The notes under the pieces were generated by a model. That model saw only the letters and a program-made list of their open reading frames with translations, had not been told where the DNA came from and did not search any database. 64,000 nucleotides of DNA from the NCBI GenBank assembly GCA_963699835.1, contig CAVOVJ010000011.1, positions 68,660 through 132,659 of the forward strand, in the 5' to 3' direction. Source of the DNA: BM003 sp963699835. Lineage in GTDB: Bacteria > Pseudomonadota > Gammaproteobacteria > Steroidobacterales > BM003. Every line of letters starts with the position of its first letter. Positions within the stretch are counted from its first letter, which is position 1. The position numbers were made by a program, and so were the translations under genes. Below, piece after piece: positions 18,726 to 27,343 of this stretch.

Positions 18726-19202
18726 ATGAACAAGACCCGGATCGTTGAAGGCGATCTTGCTGCGCGTGATCTGAGACTGGCGATCGTTGCAACCCGATTC
18801 AACGAGTTCATCGTCGAGAGTCTGGTCAAGTCTGCGGTAGCCACGTTGCGTCGGCACGGCGCCGACCCGTCCAATCTGACGATTATTCATGTGCCGGGAG
18901 CATTCGAGCTGCCGCTGGCGGTCTCACGAGTTGCTGCATCGCGGCGCTACGATGGAGTCATCGCACTCGGCGCGGTTATTCGCGGCGGGACGCCGCATTT
19001 CGAGTACGTGGCGGGTGAATGTGCAAAAGGTCTGTCCGCGGTCGCACGGGAGACCGGCGTACCGGTGGGGTTCGGAGTACTGACCGTCGACACCATTGAG
19101 CAGGCGATCGAGCGTGCCGGCACCAAGGCGGGCAACAAGGGTGCCGAGGCGGCGTTGTCGGTCGTTGAGATGGCCAACCTGATGCGCGAGCTCGGTAATT
19201 GA
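18726..19202 (+). CDS. ribH: 6,7-dimethyl-8-ribityllumazine synthase
   Basis: 158 residues from ATG 18726 (MNKTRIVEGDL); the frame is open upstream but lacks homology. Substrate-binding motifs are ATRFNEFIV, VPGAFELPL, GAVIRGGTPHFEYV and the catalytic His therein, then FGVLTVDTIEQAIERAG. It condenses the RibD/phosphatase product with DHBP, feeding RibE. It ends 1 base before the nusB start, the usual ribH-nusB pairing. Confidence 0.97.
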   Translation: MNKTRIVEGDLAARDLRLAIVATRFNEFIVESLVKSAVATLRRHGADPSNLTIIHVPGAFELPLAVSRVAASRRYDGVIALGAVIRGGTPHFEYVAGECAKGLSAVARETGVPVGFGVLTVDTIEQAIERAGTKAGNKGAEAALSVVEMANLMRELGN

Positions 19203-19203
19203 T

Positions 19204-19653
19204 ATGGGAGCGCGCGCCCCACACGGCAAGATGGTCCGCGGACGCCGGCTGGCGCGCGAACGCGCAATGCAGGCGCTGTATCAATGGCAGATCCAGGATC
19301 AGCCGATCAAAGACGTCTGCAACCAGTTTCTGGCGGACGAGCAGAATGCGGATATCGATACCGAGTACTTCACGGAACTCTTGCTCGGCGCCGCCGGGCA
19401 GCGCGACGATCTGGATTCGCGGATTGCTGAATTTGCCGATCGCCATCCGACCCTGCTGGATCCGGTAGAACACGCCATCCTCTGGGTCGGATTCTATGAA
19501 TTGCTCAATCGCATCGATGTGCCGTTTCGGGTTGTGCTGAATGAAGCGGTCGAGCTGACGCGGACGTTTGGCGCCGAGGACGGGCACAAGTACGTGAATG
19601 CGGTCATGGACCGCGCGGCGGCCGAGCTACGCGCCGTCGAGCATCGGGCCTAG
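19204..19653 (+). CDS. nusB: Transcription antitermination factor NusB
   Basis: 149 residues, all-helical NusB fold: RRLARERAMQALYQWQ at the N-terminus and ILWVGFYELLNRIDVPFRVV, NEAVELTRTFGAEDGHKYVN at the C-terminus. With NusE (S10) it binds boxA RNA in rRNA antitermination complexes. It is tightly coupled to ribH. It is followed not directly by thiL, as in many relatives, but by a DUF2889 gene. Confidence 0.96.
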   Translation: MGARAPHGKMVRGRRLARERAMQALYQWQIQDQPIKDVCNQFLADEQNADIDTEYFTELLLGAAGQRDDLDSRIAEFADRHPTLLDPVEHAILWVGFYELLNRIDVPFRVVLNEAVELTRTFGAEDGHKYVNAVMDRAAAELRAVEHRA

Positions 19654-19666
19654 GCGAGGCCCGGTC

Positions 19667-20218
19667 ATGCCCTTGTCGCAACCGGTGGCGCGCAGCGCGA
19701 TCCACACCCGGGAGATTCGCTGCGAGGGTTATCGCCGCGATGACGGCCTGTTCGACATCGACGGCCGCATCGTCGATAGCAAGAGCTATCCATTCGTCAA
19801 CCGTTTCCGTGGCACCGTCGAGGCCGGTGATCCTGTGCACGACATGTGGCTGCGAATGACACTCAACGAACGGCTGGAAGTCGTGGCCGCGGAGGCTGTG
19901 ACCGACAAGCATCCGTATCCGGGTTGCGGTGACATAACTCCCGAATATAGTGCGCTGATCGGTTTGCGCATCGGTCCGGGCTGGAATCGTGAAGTGCGGA
20001 GGGCTTTTGCCGGTATCCGCGGTTGTACCCATATCACCAAGTTGCTGGACAATATGGCAGTGGCCGCGCTGCAGACGATCGTGCCACTGCTGAAATCGGA
20101 GCAGAGTGGAGAGAACCGGCGTCCGCCGCAAATCGATGGATGTCATGTGTTGCGCAGCGATGGCGCAGTCGTTCGCGAGTACTATCCGCGCTGGTATCGC
20201 AGCGGTGCCGCTGACTGA
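19667..20218 (+). CDS. DUF2889 domain-containing protein
   Basis: 183 residues from ATG 19667, 13 bases after nusB. HTREIRCEGYRRDDGLFDI, NRFRGTVEAGDPVHDMWLR and GCTHITKLLDNMAVAALQT are the conserved blocks of DUF2889, a family of unknown function. In other bacteria it is often near phenylacetate or catabolic genes, so its place between nusB and thiL is unusual. Its last 14 bases overlap the thiL start. No membrane segment or signal peptide is visible. Confidence 0.85.
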   Translation: MPLSQPVARSAIHTREIRCEGYRRDDGLFDIDGRIVDSKSYPFVNRFRGTVEAGDPVHDMWLRMTLNERLEVVAAEAVTDKHPYPGCGDITPEYSALIGLRIGPGWNREVRRAFAGIRGCTHITKLLDNMAVAALQTIVPLLKSEQSGENRRPPQIDGCHVLRSDGAVVREYYPRWYRSGAAD

Positions 20219-21171
20219 ATTCGATATTATCGAGCGGTTTTTTGCGACGTCCGGTTCGCATCGGGACGACGTTTGTCTCGGTATCGGTGACGATGCCGCA
20301 ATTCTCTCCGTCCCGGATGGCCACGATCTCATTACCGCGGTGGACATGCTCGTCAGGGGGCGGCATTTTCCCGATGATATGGCCGCGGCGGATATTGGTT
20401 ACCGCGCGATGGCGGTCAATCTCAGCGATATGGCGGCGATGGGTGCGGAGCCGGCATGGGCGACGCTGGCATTGTCACTTCCCGACCCTGATGAGGCGTG
20501 GCTTGCGGGGTTTGCAGCAAGGTCTGCTCGGATTGGCCGGGCAACACGGAGTCGTGCTGGTGGGTGGCGATACCGTGAAGGGCCCGCTGGCTGCATGCGT
20601 GCAAATATCGGGGTTCCTGCCGAGCGGCACTGCGTTGCGTCGTGACGGAGCGCGACCGGGTGACCGCCTGTTCGTCACCGGTGCGCCCGGCGAAGCCGCT
20701 GCCGGACTGGCATTGTGGCAACGGGGTTTGCGTGTCCCCCAGGGGCCGGCGGCACGGTTGCTGCGTCGGTTCAACCGGCCCCAGCCTCGTGTTGCGCAGG
20801 GCCTCGAGCTCAGGGGACTGGCAAGCGCATGTATCGATGTGTCCGATGGCCTCGCCGCCGACCTGGGGCATCTCGCGCGGGCAAGCGGGGTCGGTGCCGT
20901 AATCGATCTGGATGCGTTGCCCGTATCGGAAGAATTGGCAGAGGTTGCCGACCCGAGGCAGGCGCGCAGGTATGTATTGGGCGGCGGCGATGACTATGAG
21001 CTCTGTTTTGCCATGCCCGCGCACGCTTTGCTCGAATTCGAGCGGCGTGCACGCAGCTGGTCTTGCGCTGTTACCGAGATCGGTGAAATCTGCGCGCCGC
21101 CTGGGCTTTTCGCCAGGGTGTGCGGCAACACCGAGCCGCTGGACGAAGGAGGTTTCGATCATTTCCGCTGA
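20205..21171 (+). pseudogene. thiL: Thiamine-monophosphate kinase, frameshifted in this sequence
   Basis: Phosphorylates ThMP to thiamine diphosphate. The N-terminal part from GTG 20205 (PLTEFDIIERFFAT, GIGDDAAIL, DMLVRGRHF, MAVNLSDMAAMGAEP) is in one frame to about 20519; the remainder (GLLGLAGQHGVVLVGGDTVK, VTGAPGEAAAGLAL, CIDVSDGLAADLGHLA, YVLGGGDDYELCF) is in another. Removing one A at 20519-20520 yields WLAGFAAGLLGLAGQHG and 321 residues, normal for ThiL. All catalytic motifs are present, so an intact gene with a one-base sequence error is likely. Confidence 0.88.
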
Positions 21172-21202
21172 ATCGTCAAAACACAGGGTCACGGCGCGGG
21201 AA

Positions 21203-21670
21203 GTGTTTACCGATCCGGTTCATATTCTCGCGTTCGGATTCGGCAGCGGTCTGGCGCCGTTTGCCCCGGGCACGGCCGGTACGCTTGCCGCAGTGCTGCT
21301 CGAGTTGCCGATGCGGCAAATGCCGATGACGGCAAGGGTGGGGATTCTGGTTGCCGTTTGTATCGCCGGGGTCTGGCTGTGCGGAGAGAGTGCGCGGCGT
21401 CTGGGTGAACATGATCATCCGGGTATCGTCTGGGACGAATTTGCCGGCTATTTCCTGACCATGCTCGCCGCGCCGCCGGGTCTTGTCTGGACCGTTGCCG
21501 GCTTCGCACTTTTCCGCATATTCGACATCCTCAAGCCATGGCCAATACGCGATCTGGATCACAGTATCCCGGGCGGGCTCGGCATTATGGTAGACGACAT
21601 TGTGGCAGGGATATTTGCAGCCATCGGGTTGCTGCTCCTTGTCAGCCTCGTCTCTGCGTTCGGAGGCTAG
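21203..21670 (+). CDS. pgpA: Phosphatidylglycerophosphatase A
   Basis: Dephosphorylates PGP to phosphatidylglycerol at the inner membrane. DPVHILAFGFGSGLAPFAPG, GTLAAVLLELP, IVWDEFAGYF and the C-terminal DILKPWPIRDLD are family signatures; three to four membrane segments are predicted. I give the GTG at 21203, but the best Shine-Dalgarno (AAGGAGG, 21146-21152) sits just before ATC 21158 / ATT 21161, which would add an N-terminus ISAESSKHRVTAREV of normal family length. The real start may thus be non-canonical. Confidence 0.9.
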   Translation: MFTDPVHILAFGFGSGLAPFAPGTAGTLAAVLLELPMRQMPMTARVGILVAVCIAGVWLCGESARRLGEHDHPGIVWDEFAGYFLTMLAAPPGLVWTVAGFALFRIFDILKPWPIRDLDHSIPGGLGIMVDDIVAGIFAAIGLLLLVSLVSAFGG

Positions 21671-21696
21671 GTGGATGCTGAGGAAAAGGTTACAAC

Positions 21697-22998
21697 TTGA
21701 GCGCGCGACGACAAGAGCAGCCGATCCCCGCACAAATCGGCAAATACATGATCATCAACGAGGTCGGGCGCGGCAGCACCGGCAACGTCTACCTCTCCCA
21801 TGATCCGCAATACGGCCGCGATGTCGCTATCAAGGTATACAACTACCAGGCTGACGACGATGACGACAAGGCCCGGGTTGCGCGCAAGATGTTTTTCAAC
21901 GAGGCCCACATGGTGGGCAAGTTGCAGCATCCGAATATTCTCCCGATCTACGACGCGGGAGAAGAAAATGGCCGGTACTACGTCGTAACCGAACACATTC
22001 ATGGCGCGCGAACGCTTGCCTCCTACACCAAGCCGGACAATTTGTTGCGCATCGACGATGTAGTCGAAATCATCTACAAGTGCGCCAAGTCGCTCGCCTA
22101 TGCTCACGGCCGCGGGGTGATTCATCGCGACATCAAGCCCAGCAACATCATGCTCACGCTCGACAATGATGTCCGTATTATCGATTTCGGTATCGCGATC
22201 GTGCGGGATTCCGACGTGTCGCGTATCGACGGCATCGCCGGATCTCCGAGCTATATGTCACCGGAACAGGTGACCTCGGAGGAGCTGACCAGTCGCTCCG
22301 ATCTTTTCTCGCTCGGAGCAACCATGTATGAGTTGCTGACCGGGTTTCGCCCGTTTCGTGCGAGCAACCTGTCGAAGCTTCTTCATCAAATCGTTTATGC
22401 CACGCCGCCGCCTATCCACACTCTGCGTGCCGACATTCCGGAGCAACTGGAACAGACCGTGGCGATGTGCATGCAAAAGGAGCCGGAGAAGCGGTTCAAG
22501 ACCGGTGTCGATCTTGCCGCGGACCTTACCCGGATCTTCCAGGGCCTGAAAAAGCAGAATGACCGCGTCGACAAACAGCAACGCTATGAAACCCTGCGCA
22601 GACTGCGGTTTTTTCACGAGTTCTCGCATGCCGAGATCTGGGAACTGTTGCGTGCGAGCGACTGGCACGACTATGAGAATGGCGAGGAAATCGTTCGCGA
22701 AGGCGAGCGCGACGATCGGTTTTACGTGATCGTCCGTGGCGGTGTTCACGTTGAGCAGCAGGATCGTGTTGTCGGCAAGCTCGGTCCGGGTGACTGTTTT
22801 GGCGAGTCCAGTTACGTCCTCGGCGCGCGCCGCACCGCGACGATTAAGGCAGCCGATACAGTTGCCCTGATCTGCGTCAGTTCGAGCCTGCTCGAGCAGG
22901 CCTCGTCGGCCTGCCAGTTGCGCTTCAACAAGGTATTCCTGCGCACCCTGATCCGCCGACTGCAGAGCGCCGAACGCCTCGATCTCGAAGTCCAGTAG
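21697..22998 (+). CDS. Ser/Thr protein kinase with C-terminal cyclic-nucleotide-binding domain
   Basis: 433 residues from TTG, behind AGGAAAAGG. The Hanks-type kinase domain (about 16-275) is complete: glycine loop VGRGSTGNVYL, lysine in VAIKVY, catalytic VIHRDIKPSNIML, DFG in IIDFGIAI, SPEQ, and SDLFSLGATMYELLTG. Residues about 305-425 form a cNMP-binding fold with a phosphate-binding cassette CFGESSYVLGARRTATI that keeps the key Glu and Arg. No membrane segment, so it is cytoplasmic. cNMP binding may gate the kinase (inference). It follows pgpA by 26 bases and converges on folE2. Confidence 0.92.
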   Translation: MSARRQEQPIPAQIGKYMIINEVGRGSTGNVYLSHDPQYGRDVAIKVYNYQADDDDDKARVARKMFFNEAHMVGKLQHPNILPIYDAGEENGRYYVVTEHIHGARTLASYTKPDNLLRIDDVVEIIYKCAKSLAYAHGRGVIHRDIKPSNIMLTLDNDVRIIDFGIAIVRDSDVSRIDGIAGSPSYMSPEQVTSEELTSRSDLFSLGATMYELLTGFRPFRASNLSKLLHQIVYATPPPIHTLRADIPEQLEQTVAMCMQKEPEKRFKTGVDLAADLTRIFQGLKKQNDRVDKQQRYETLRRLRFFHEFSHAEIWELLRASDWHDYENGEEIVREGERDDRFYVIVRGGVHVEQQDRVVGKLGPGDCFGESSYVLGARRTATIKAADTVALICVSSSLLEQASSACQLRFNKVFLRTLIRRLQSAERLDLEVQ

Positions 22999-23027
22999 GC
23001 GCCTTGTCGTGACACCGTCGAAGGCAG

Positions 23028-23862
23028 CTAACTGGCGTCGTCGTCTCCATCCTTGTCGCGTTCGATCAGTGCATAAGCCGAGTGGTTGTGAATCGATTCG
23101 AAGTTCTCCGATTCCACGACATAGGCTCTGATCCGCTCGTCGTCATTGAGCCTGACGGCGATGTCTCGGACCATATCCTCGACAAATTTCGGATTATCGT
23201 AGGCGCGCTCGGTGACGTATTTTTCGTCGGGACGCTTGAGTATCCCGTACAGCTCGCACGACGCTTCCGATTCCGCGATGTCGATAATTTCCTCGATCCA
23301 GACGAAGCCGGTAATGCGCGCCTTGATGGTGACGTGCGAACGCTGATTGTGCGCGCCATACTGCCGAGATTTTCTTCGAACACGGACACAGGCTGGTCAC
23401 CGGCACCACGACCTTTATGTACGTCGTGGTTTCGCCGTCGCGGCGGGCGCCAATGAGGCTGGCCTGGTAGTCCATCAGGCTTTCGACGCCGGATATCGGC
23501 GCCTTTTTGCTGACGAAATATGGAAATGACATCTCGATATGACCGGACTGGGCCTCGAGGTGGTCGGTCATCTCCGCCAGCATTTCCTTGAATGATCTGA
23601 CCGAAATCTCGCGCTCATGGCGGTGCAGTATTTCGACGAACCGCGACATGTGCGTGCCCTTGAAATCGTGCGGCAGGTTCACGTACATGTTGAAATTCGC
23701 GATCGTGTGCTGCTCGCCCCCGGAGCGGTCCTTGACCCGGACGGGATGAAATATGTCCTTCACCCCGACCTTGTTGATCGGAATTCTGCGGGTGTCGGCA
23801 CGACCCTGGACGTCTTCGATTTCGGCTATCGCGACGCCAGCCGCGGGGGCCTCTTTACTCAT
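23028..23862 (-). pseudogene. folE2: GTP cyclohydrolase FolE2 (type IB), frameshifted in this sequence
   Basis: Makes dihydroneopterin triphosphate for folate. The first part from ATG 23862 (KVGVKDIFHPVRVKDR, LCPCSKKIS with the metal-binding Cys) is in one frame; the rest (QYGAHNQRSHVTIKARI, CELYGILKRPDEKYVTERAY, ESENFESIHNHSAYALIERD) is in another. Removing one C at 23364-23365 joins them as CSKKISQYGAHNQRS, giving 277 residues, normal for FolE2. It is the last gene of the xseB-ispA-dxs-folE2 run, 166 bases after dxs. No Zur box is evident upstream. Confidence 0.88.
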
Positions 23863-24028
23863 GATTCAATCCTGAAAGTTGGTGAGGGCGAACGAAACAG
23901 ACCAGCGGTGGCTGTCAATGCCGTCGAAAATTACTGAGAACGAAACCCATTATAGACGTCGGGGCGCGCTCAGGCTCCTTTCCCGTGTATTCGCTCGTGA
24001 ATGTCGTCCGGATTCTGTCGTATCGCAG

Positions 24029-25924
24029 TCAGGCGAGTCCGCCGCCCGGCGCGGCCGCCGGCACACTCGGCCGCCAGTTATCGATGGTGAGAAACAGGGA
24101 TTCCTCGTCAAGGCCGGCGTCGGCAAGATTGTCGGAGCGCGAGCCGTGCTCGATTATCCGGTCGCCGATGCCGATAGTCAGGACCGGGATCAGCTTGCCG
24201 AGCTGTGCGAGACACTCGATGATCGCACTGCCGGCGCCCCCCGCTACTACGCCGTCTTCTATCGTTACCAATGCATCGTGGGTCTCGGCCATACGCAACA
24301 CCATATCGATGTCCAGCGGTTTGACGAACCGCATGTTGACCACACTCGCATCGAGGCGCGCGCCAATGCTTTCCGCCGCAGGCACCATCGCGCCGAATGC
24401 GAGCAGGGCGATGCCGTTGCCTTTGCGTCGCAGCTGCGCCTTGCCGACCGGGAGTGCGCGCATTTCTTTCCTGGGCACTACTCCCGGACCGCTGCCGCGA
24501 GGGTAGCGCACCGCCGCCGGGCCAGCGAGCTGCAGGCCGGTGAACAACATCTGCCGGCACTCGTCCTCGTCGGCCGGCGCCATAATCGTCATGTTTGGCA
24601 GGCAGCGCATGAAACAGATGTCATAGGCACCCTGATGAGTCGCGCCGTCGCCGCCGACCAGCCCGGCACGATCGATCGCGAACAGGACTGGCAGATTTTG
24701 TAACGCGACATCATGGATCAACTGGTCATAGCCACGTTGCAGGAAAGTCGAATAGATCGCGACGACCGGGCGCATGCCCTCGCAGGCGAATCCGGCACCG
24801 AGCGTGACCGCGTGCTGTTCGGCGATCGCGACATCGAAATAGCGATCGGGAAACTCGCGCGAATACTGGACCAGGCCGGAACCCTCGCGCATTGCCGGTG
24901 TGATCGCGACGACGCGATCATCCTGCGCGGCAATATCGCACAGCCACTGGCCGAAAACCTGGGAGTAAGAGAGTCCGGCAGCGGCCTTGGCGCGAAACCT
25001 GCCGGTGGCGGGATCGAACGGGCCGGGCCCGTGCCATTTGATTGGATCACGCTCGGCGGGGGCGTAGCCCTTGCCTTTGCGCGTGACGACATGGAGCAAC
25101 TGCGGACCTTTGAGGTGCTTCAGGTTCTCCAGCGTCTTTACCAGCGTGTCGAGGTCGTGACCATCGATGGGGCCAATGTAATTGAGCCCCATTTCCTCGA
25201 ACAATGTGCCCGGAAGGACCATGCCCTTGACGTGCTCTTCGGAGCGCCGCGCCAGCTCCCACACCGTGGGCATGGTTCGCAGTACCTTTTTGCTGCCCTC
25301 GCGTATGTGAGAGTAGAGCCTGCCGGACAACATCTTCGCGAGATAGTTGGACATTGCGCCGACATTTTCCGAGATCGACATGTCGTTGTCGTTGAGGACG
25401 ACGAGCATGTCGACGTTCAGGCTTCCCGCGTGGTTCAGCGCCTCGAAAGCCATGCCGCCGGTGAGCGCGCCGTCGCCGATAACGGCTACCACCTTGCGTT
25501 CCTGGTTCTGCAGGGCTGCGGCAATGGCCATGCCTAGACCCGCCGATACCGAGGTACTCGAGTGGCCGACGCCGAAAACATCAAAAGGACTTTCACCAAG
25601 TTTCGGGAACGGGGCGAGACCGTCCTTCTTTTTGATGGTCTGCAGCTGGTCGCGGCGCCCGGTGATGACCTTGTGTGGATAGGCCTGGTGGCCGACGTCC
25701 CAGATCAGGCGATCATTCGGGGTGTCGAAGATGTAGTGCAGCGCGACTGTCAGTTCGACGGTACCGAGGCCGGCGGCGAAATGACCACCCATCGTGCTAA
25801 CCGTTTCGATCAGATAGCGGCGCAACTCCTCCGCCACGGATCCAATCTGGTCGGCCGGAAGCCGGCGCAGATCCTCGGGGGAGTCGATTTTCGACAGCAA
25901 CGGGAATATGGAGGAGTCGATCAT
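24029..25924 (-). CDS. dxs: 1-deoxy-D-xylulose-5-phosphate synthase
   Basis: 631 residues, first enzyme of the MEP isoprenoid pathway, joining pyruvate and glyceraldehyde 3-phosphate with thiamine diphosphate. Motifs: DVGHQAYPHKVITGR, the ThDP-binding GDGALTGGMAFEAL with NDNDMSIS, IAEQHAVTLGAGFA, and DRAGLVGGDGATHQG. Its product also feeds thiamine and pyridoxal synthesis. It follows ispA on the minus strand, so precursor and prenyl-chain steps are co-transcribed. Its cofactor depends on ThiL. Confidence 0.97.
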   Translation of the reverse strand: MIDSSIFPLLSKIDSPEDLRRLPADQIGSVAEELRRYLIETVSTMGGHFAAGLGTVELTVALHYIFDTPNDRLIWDVGHQAYPHKVITGRRDQLQTIKKKDGLAPFPKLGESPFDVFGVGHSSTSVSAGLGMAIAAALQNQERKVVAVIGDGALTGGMAFEALNHAGSLNVDMLVVLNDNDMSISENVGAMSNYLAKMLSGRLYSHIREGSKKVLRTMPTVWELARRSEEHVKGMVLPGTLFEEMGLNYIGPIDGHDLDTLVKTLENLKHLKGPQLLHVVTRKGKGYAPAERDPIKWHGPGPFDPATGRFRAKAAAGLSYSQVFGQWLCDIAAQDDRVVAITPAMREGSGLVQYSREFPDRYFDVAIAEQHAVTLGAGFACEGMRPVVAIYSTFLQRGYDQLIHDVALQNLPVLFAIDRAGLVGGDGATHQGAYDICFMRCLPNMTIMAPADEDECRQMLFTGLQLAGPAAVRYPRGSGPGVVPRKEMRALPVGKAQLRRKGNGIALLAFGAMVPAAESIGARLDASVVNMRFVKPLDIDMVLRMAETHDALVTIEDGVVAGGAGSAIIECLAQLGKLIPVLTIGIGDRIIEHGSRSDNLADAGLDEESLFLTIDNWRPSVPAAAPGGGLA

Positions 25925-26028
25925 TGCGTCCTGGACTGACCGAGCGTGAATATTCCCCGGGGTTCCAATCGGGGCGCTGCGGCTATTATCACAGCGCCGC
26001 CGCGCCTTGGCAAAGTCCGCTGCGGCGG

Positions 26029-26913
26029 TTAACCGCGGCGCTGGACGATGAATTCGGACAGTTCCGCGAGCCCGGGGGCACGGCTGCCGAGAGGTTCGAG
26101 CGCGGATACGGCCTGGCGGTGGAGCAGGCCCGCCTTTTCTTTTGCCGCCGCGAGTCCGGCGATACTCGGGTAGGTAGGTTTTGCCCTGGCGGCATCGGCG
26201 CCGGTGCTTTTGCCCATCAATTGCTCGTCGCCCTCGATGTCGAGGATGTCATCCCGGATCTGGAACGCCAGTCCGACACACTCGGCATACCGGCCCAGCG
26301 CGTCAAATTCAGTGCTGGTGAGCCCGGGATAACTCAGTGCGCCAAGCAGCACACTGGCGCGAATCAGCGCGCCGGTCTTCATCCGGTGCATGTTTTCGAG
26401 CTCGCCGAGACTGATAGCGCGCCCGGCGCTGTCGAGGTCGATCGCCTGTCCACCGGCCATACCACTCGGACCGCTGGCTTCGGCCAGCAGCCGGATCATC
26501 TCGAGGCGCCGCGGTGCCGGTGCGGTCATCGCCGGGTCGCTGGAGAGGATGCGGAACGCAACCACCTGCAGGGCATCACCCGCCAGTATCGCGGTCGCCT
26601 CGTCAAACGCGCGATGACAGGTCGGTTTGCCGCGGCGCAGGTCGTCGTCGTCCATCGCTGGCAGATCATCGTGCACCAGCGAATAGGCATGAATGAGCTC
26701 GACCGCGCAGGCGGGTCCGTCGAGCGCGTCCGCGGCGACACCGAGTGCATTACCGGTCGTATAGACCAGTAGCGGACGGACTCGTTTGCCACCCCCAAGC
26801 ACGCTGTAGCGCAGCGCCTGGTTGAGCCGTGCCGGTTCGCCGGGCTCCGGTTGCAGCCAGGATGCGAGCGCTTTGTCGACCCGTTCTCTGCAGGCGTCGA
26901 TGCGGCGTGTCAT
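26029..26913 (-). CDS. ispA: Farnesyl diphosphate synthase
   Basis: 294 residues from ATG 26913, 10 bases after the xseB stop; GTG 26919 is an alternative. The two Asp-rich motifs are LVHDDLPAMDDDDLRRGKP and FQIRDDILDIEGD; YSVLGGGKRVRPLLVY is the substrate-binding region. It makes the C15 precursor of undecaprenyl, ubiquinone and haem side chains. Gene order xseB-ispA-dxs is the standard gammaproteobacterial one. Confidence 0.96.
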   Translation of the reverse strand: MTRRIDACRERVDKALASWLQPEPGEPARLNQALRYSVLGGGKRVRPLLVYTTGNALGVAADALDGPACAVELIHAYSLVHDDLPAMDDDDLRRGKPTCHRAFDEATAILAGDALQVVAFRILSSDPAMTAPAPRRLEMIRLLAEASGPSGMAGGQAIDLDSAGRAISLGELENMHRMKTGALIRASVLLGALSYPGLTSTEFDALGRYAECVGLAFQIRDDILDIEGDEQLMGKSTGADAARAKPTYPSIAGLAAAKEKAGLLHRQAVSALEPLGSRAPGLAELSEFIVQRRG

Positions 26914-26923
26914 GTCCACGCCG

Positions 26924-27166
26924 TCAGTCCTGACCGGTATATGGCTCGGTTTCGCTGTCTTCGGCCTCGGACACGAGCATGTCCACACGCTGCTCCGCGG
27001 TTTTCAATGCCTGCTGACAGGCGCGGGTTAATTTCACTCCGCGTTCGAACTGTTGCAAAGATTGCTCGAGGGACAGATCGCCCTGTTCCAGGGTTTCCAC
27101 GAGCGTTTCGAGCTCGGCGAGTGCGGTTTCAAAGTGAAACTCGGGATTTTCCGTGGTTTTGGTCAC
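26924..27166 (-). CDS. xseB: Exodeoxyribonuclease VII small subunit
   Basis: 80 residues: FETALAELETLVETLEQGDL and LEQSLQQFERGVKLTRACQ are the conserved helical pair of XseB. It binds the large subunit XseA (not in this window) to form the single-strand-specific exonuclease. It is the first gene of the minus-strand isoprenoid run. The acidic C-terminal tail is typical. Confidence 0.94.
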   Translation of the reverse strand: MTKTTENPEFHFETALAELETLVETLEQGDLSLEQSLQQFERGVKLTRACQQALKTAEQRVDMLVSEAEDSETEPYTGQD

Positions 27167-27305
27167 GCGCTTTAAGCCTCGGTGAACTGCCTGCAGGGGG
27201 CCGGCGAAGGCGATGATGCACGAGCGCGAATCACACGGTCAAACGCCGGTTTCGCAAAGCCCGAATCCGCGGCATGCAATTGGGCGAAGTCCGGGCATGT
27301 ACGAA

Positions 27306-27334
27306 TTGACAAGCGCGGCCCCGGCTTCTAGAGT
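27306..27334 (+). promoter_or_regulatory. Sigma70-type promoter of the rubrerythrin cassette
   Basis: TTGACA at 27306-27311 and TAGAGT at 27329-27334 are separated by exactly 17 bases. The predicted start is near 27341, about 97 bases before the rubrerythrin ATG. This is one of the two best promoter matches in the window and gives the cassette its own transcription. Confidence 0.65.
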
Positions 27335-27343
27335 TATACGTCC

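Noticed and set aside
15200..18730. FMN riboswitch for the riboflavin genes
   Set aside because: No RFN-element signature was found before ribD, ribE, ribB or ribH, and the genes are almost contiguous with nrdR.
20505..20530. Programmed frameshift in thiL
   Set aside because: No slippery heptamer or downstream pseudoknot is apparent, and ThiL is not known to use recoding.
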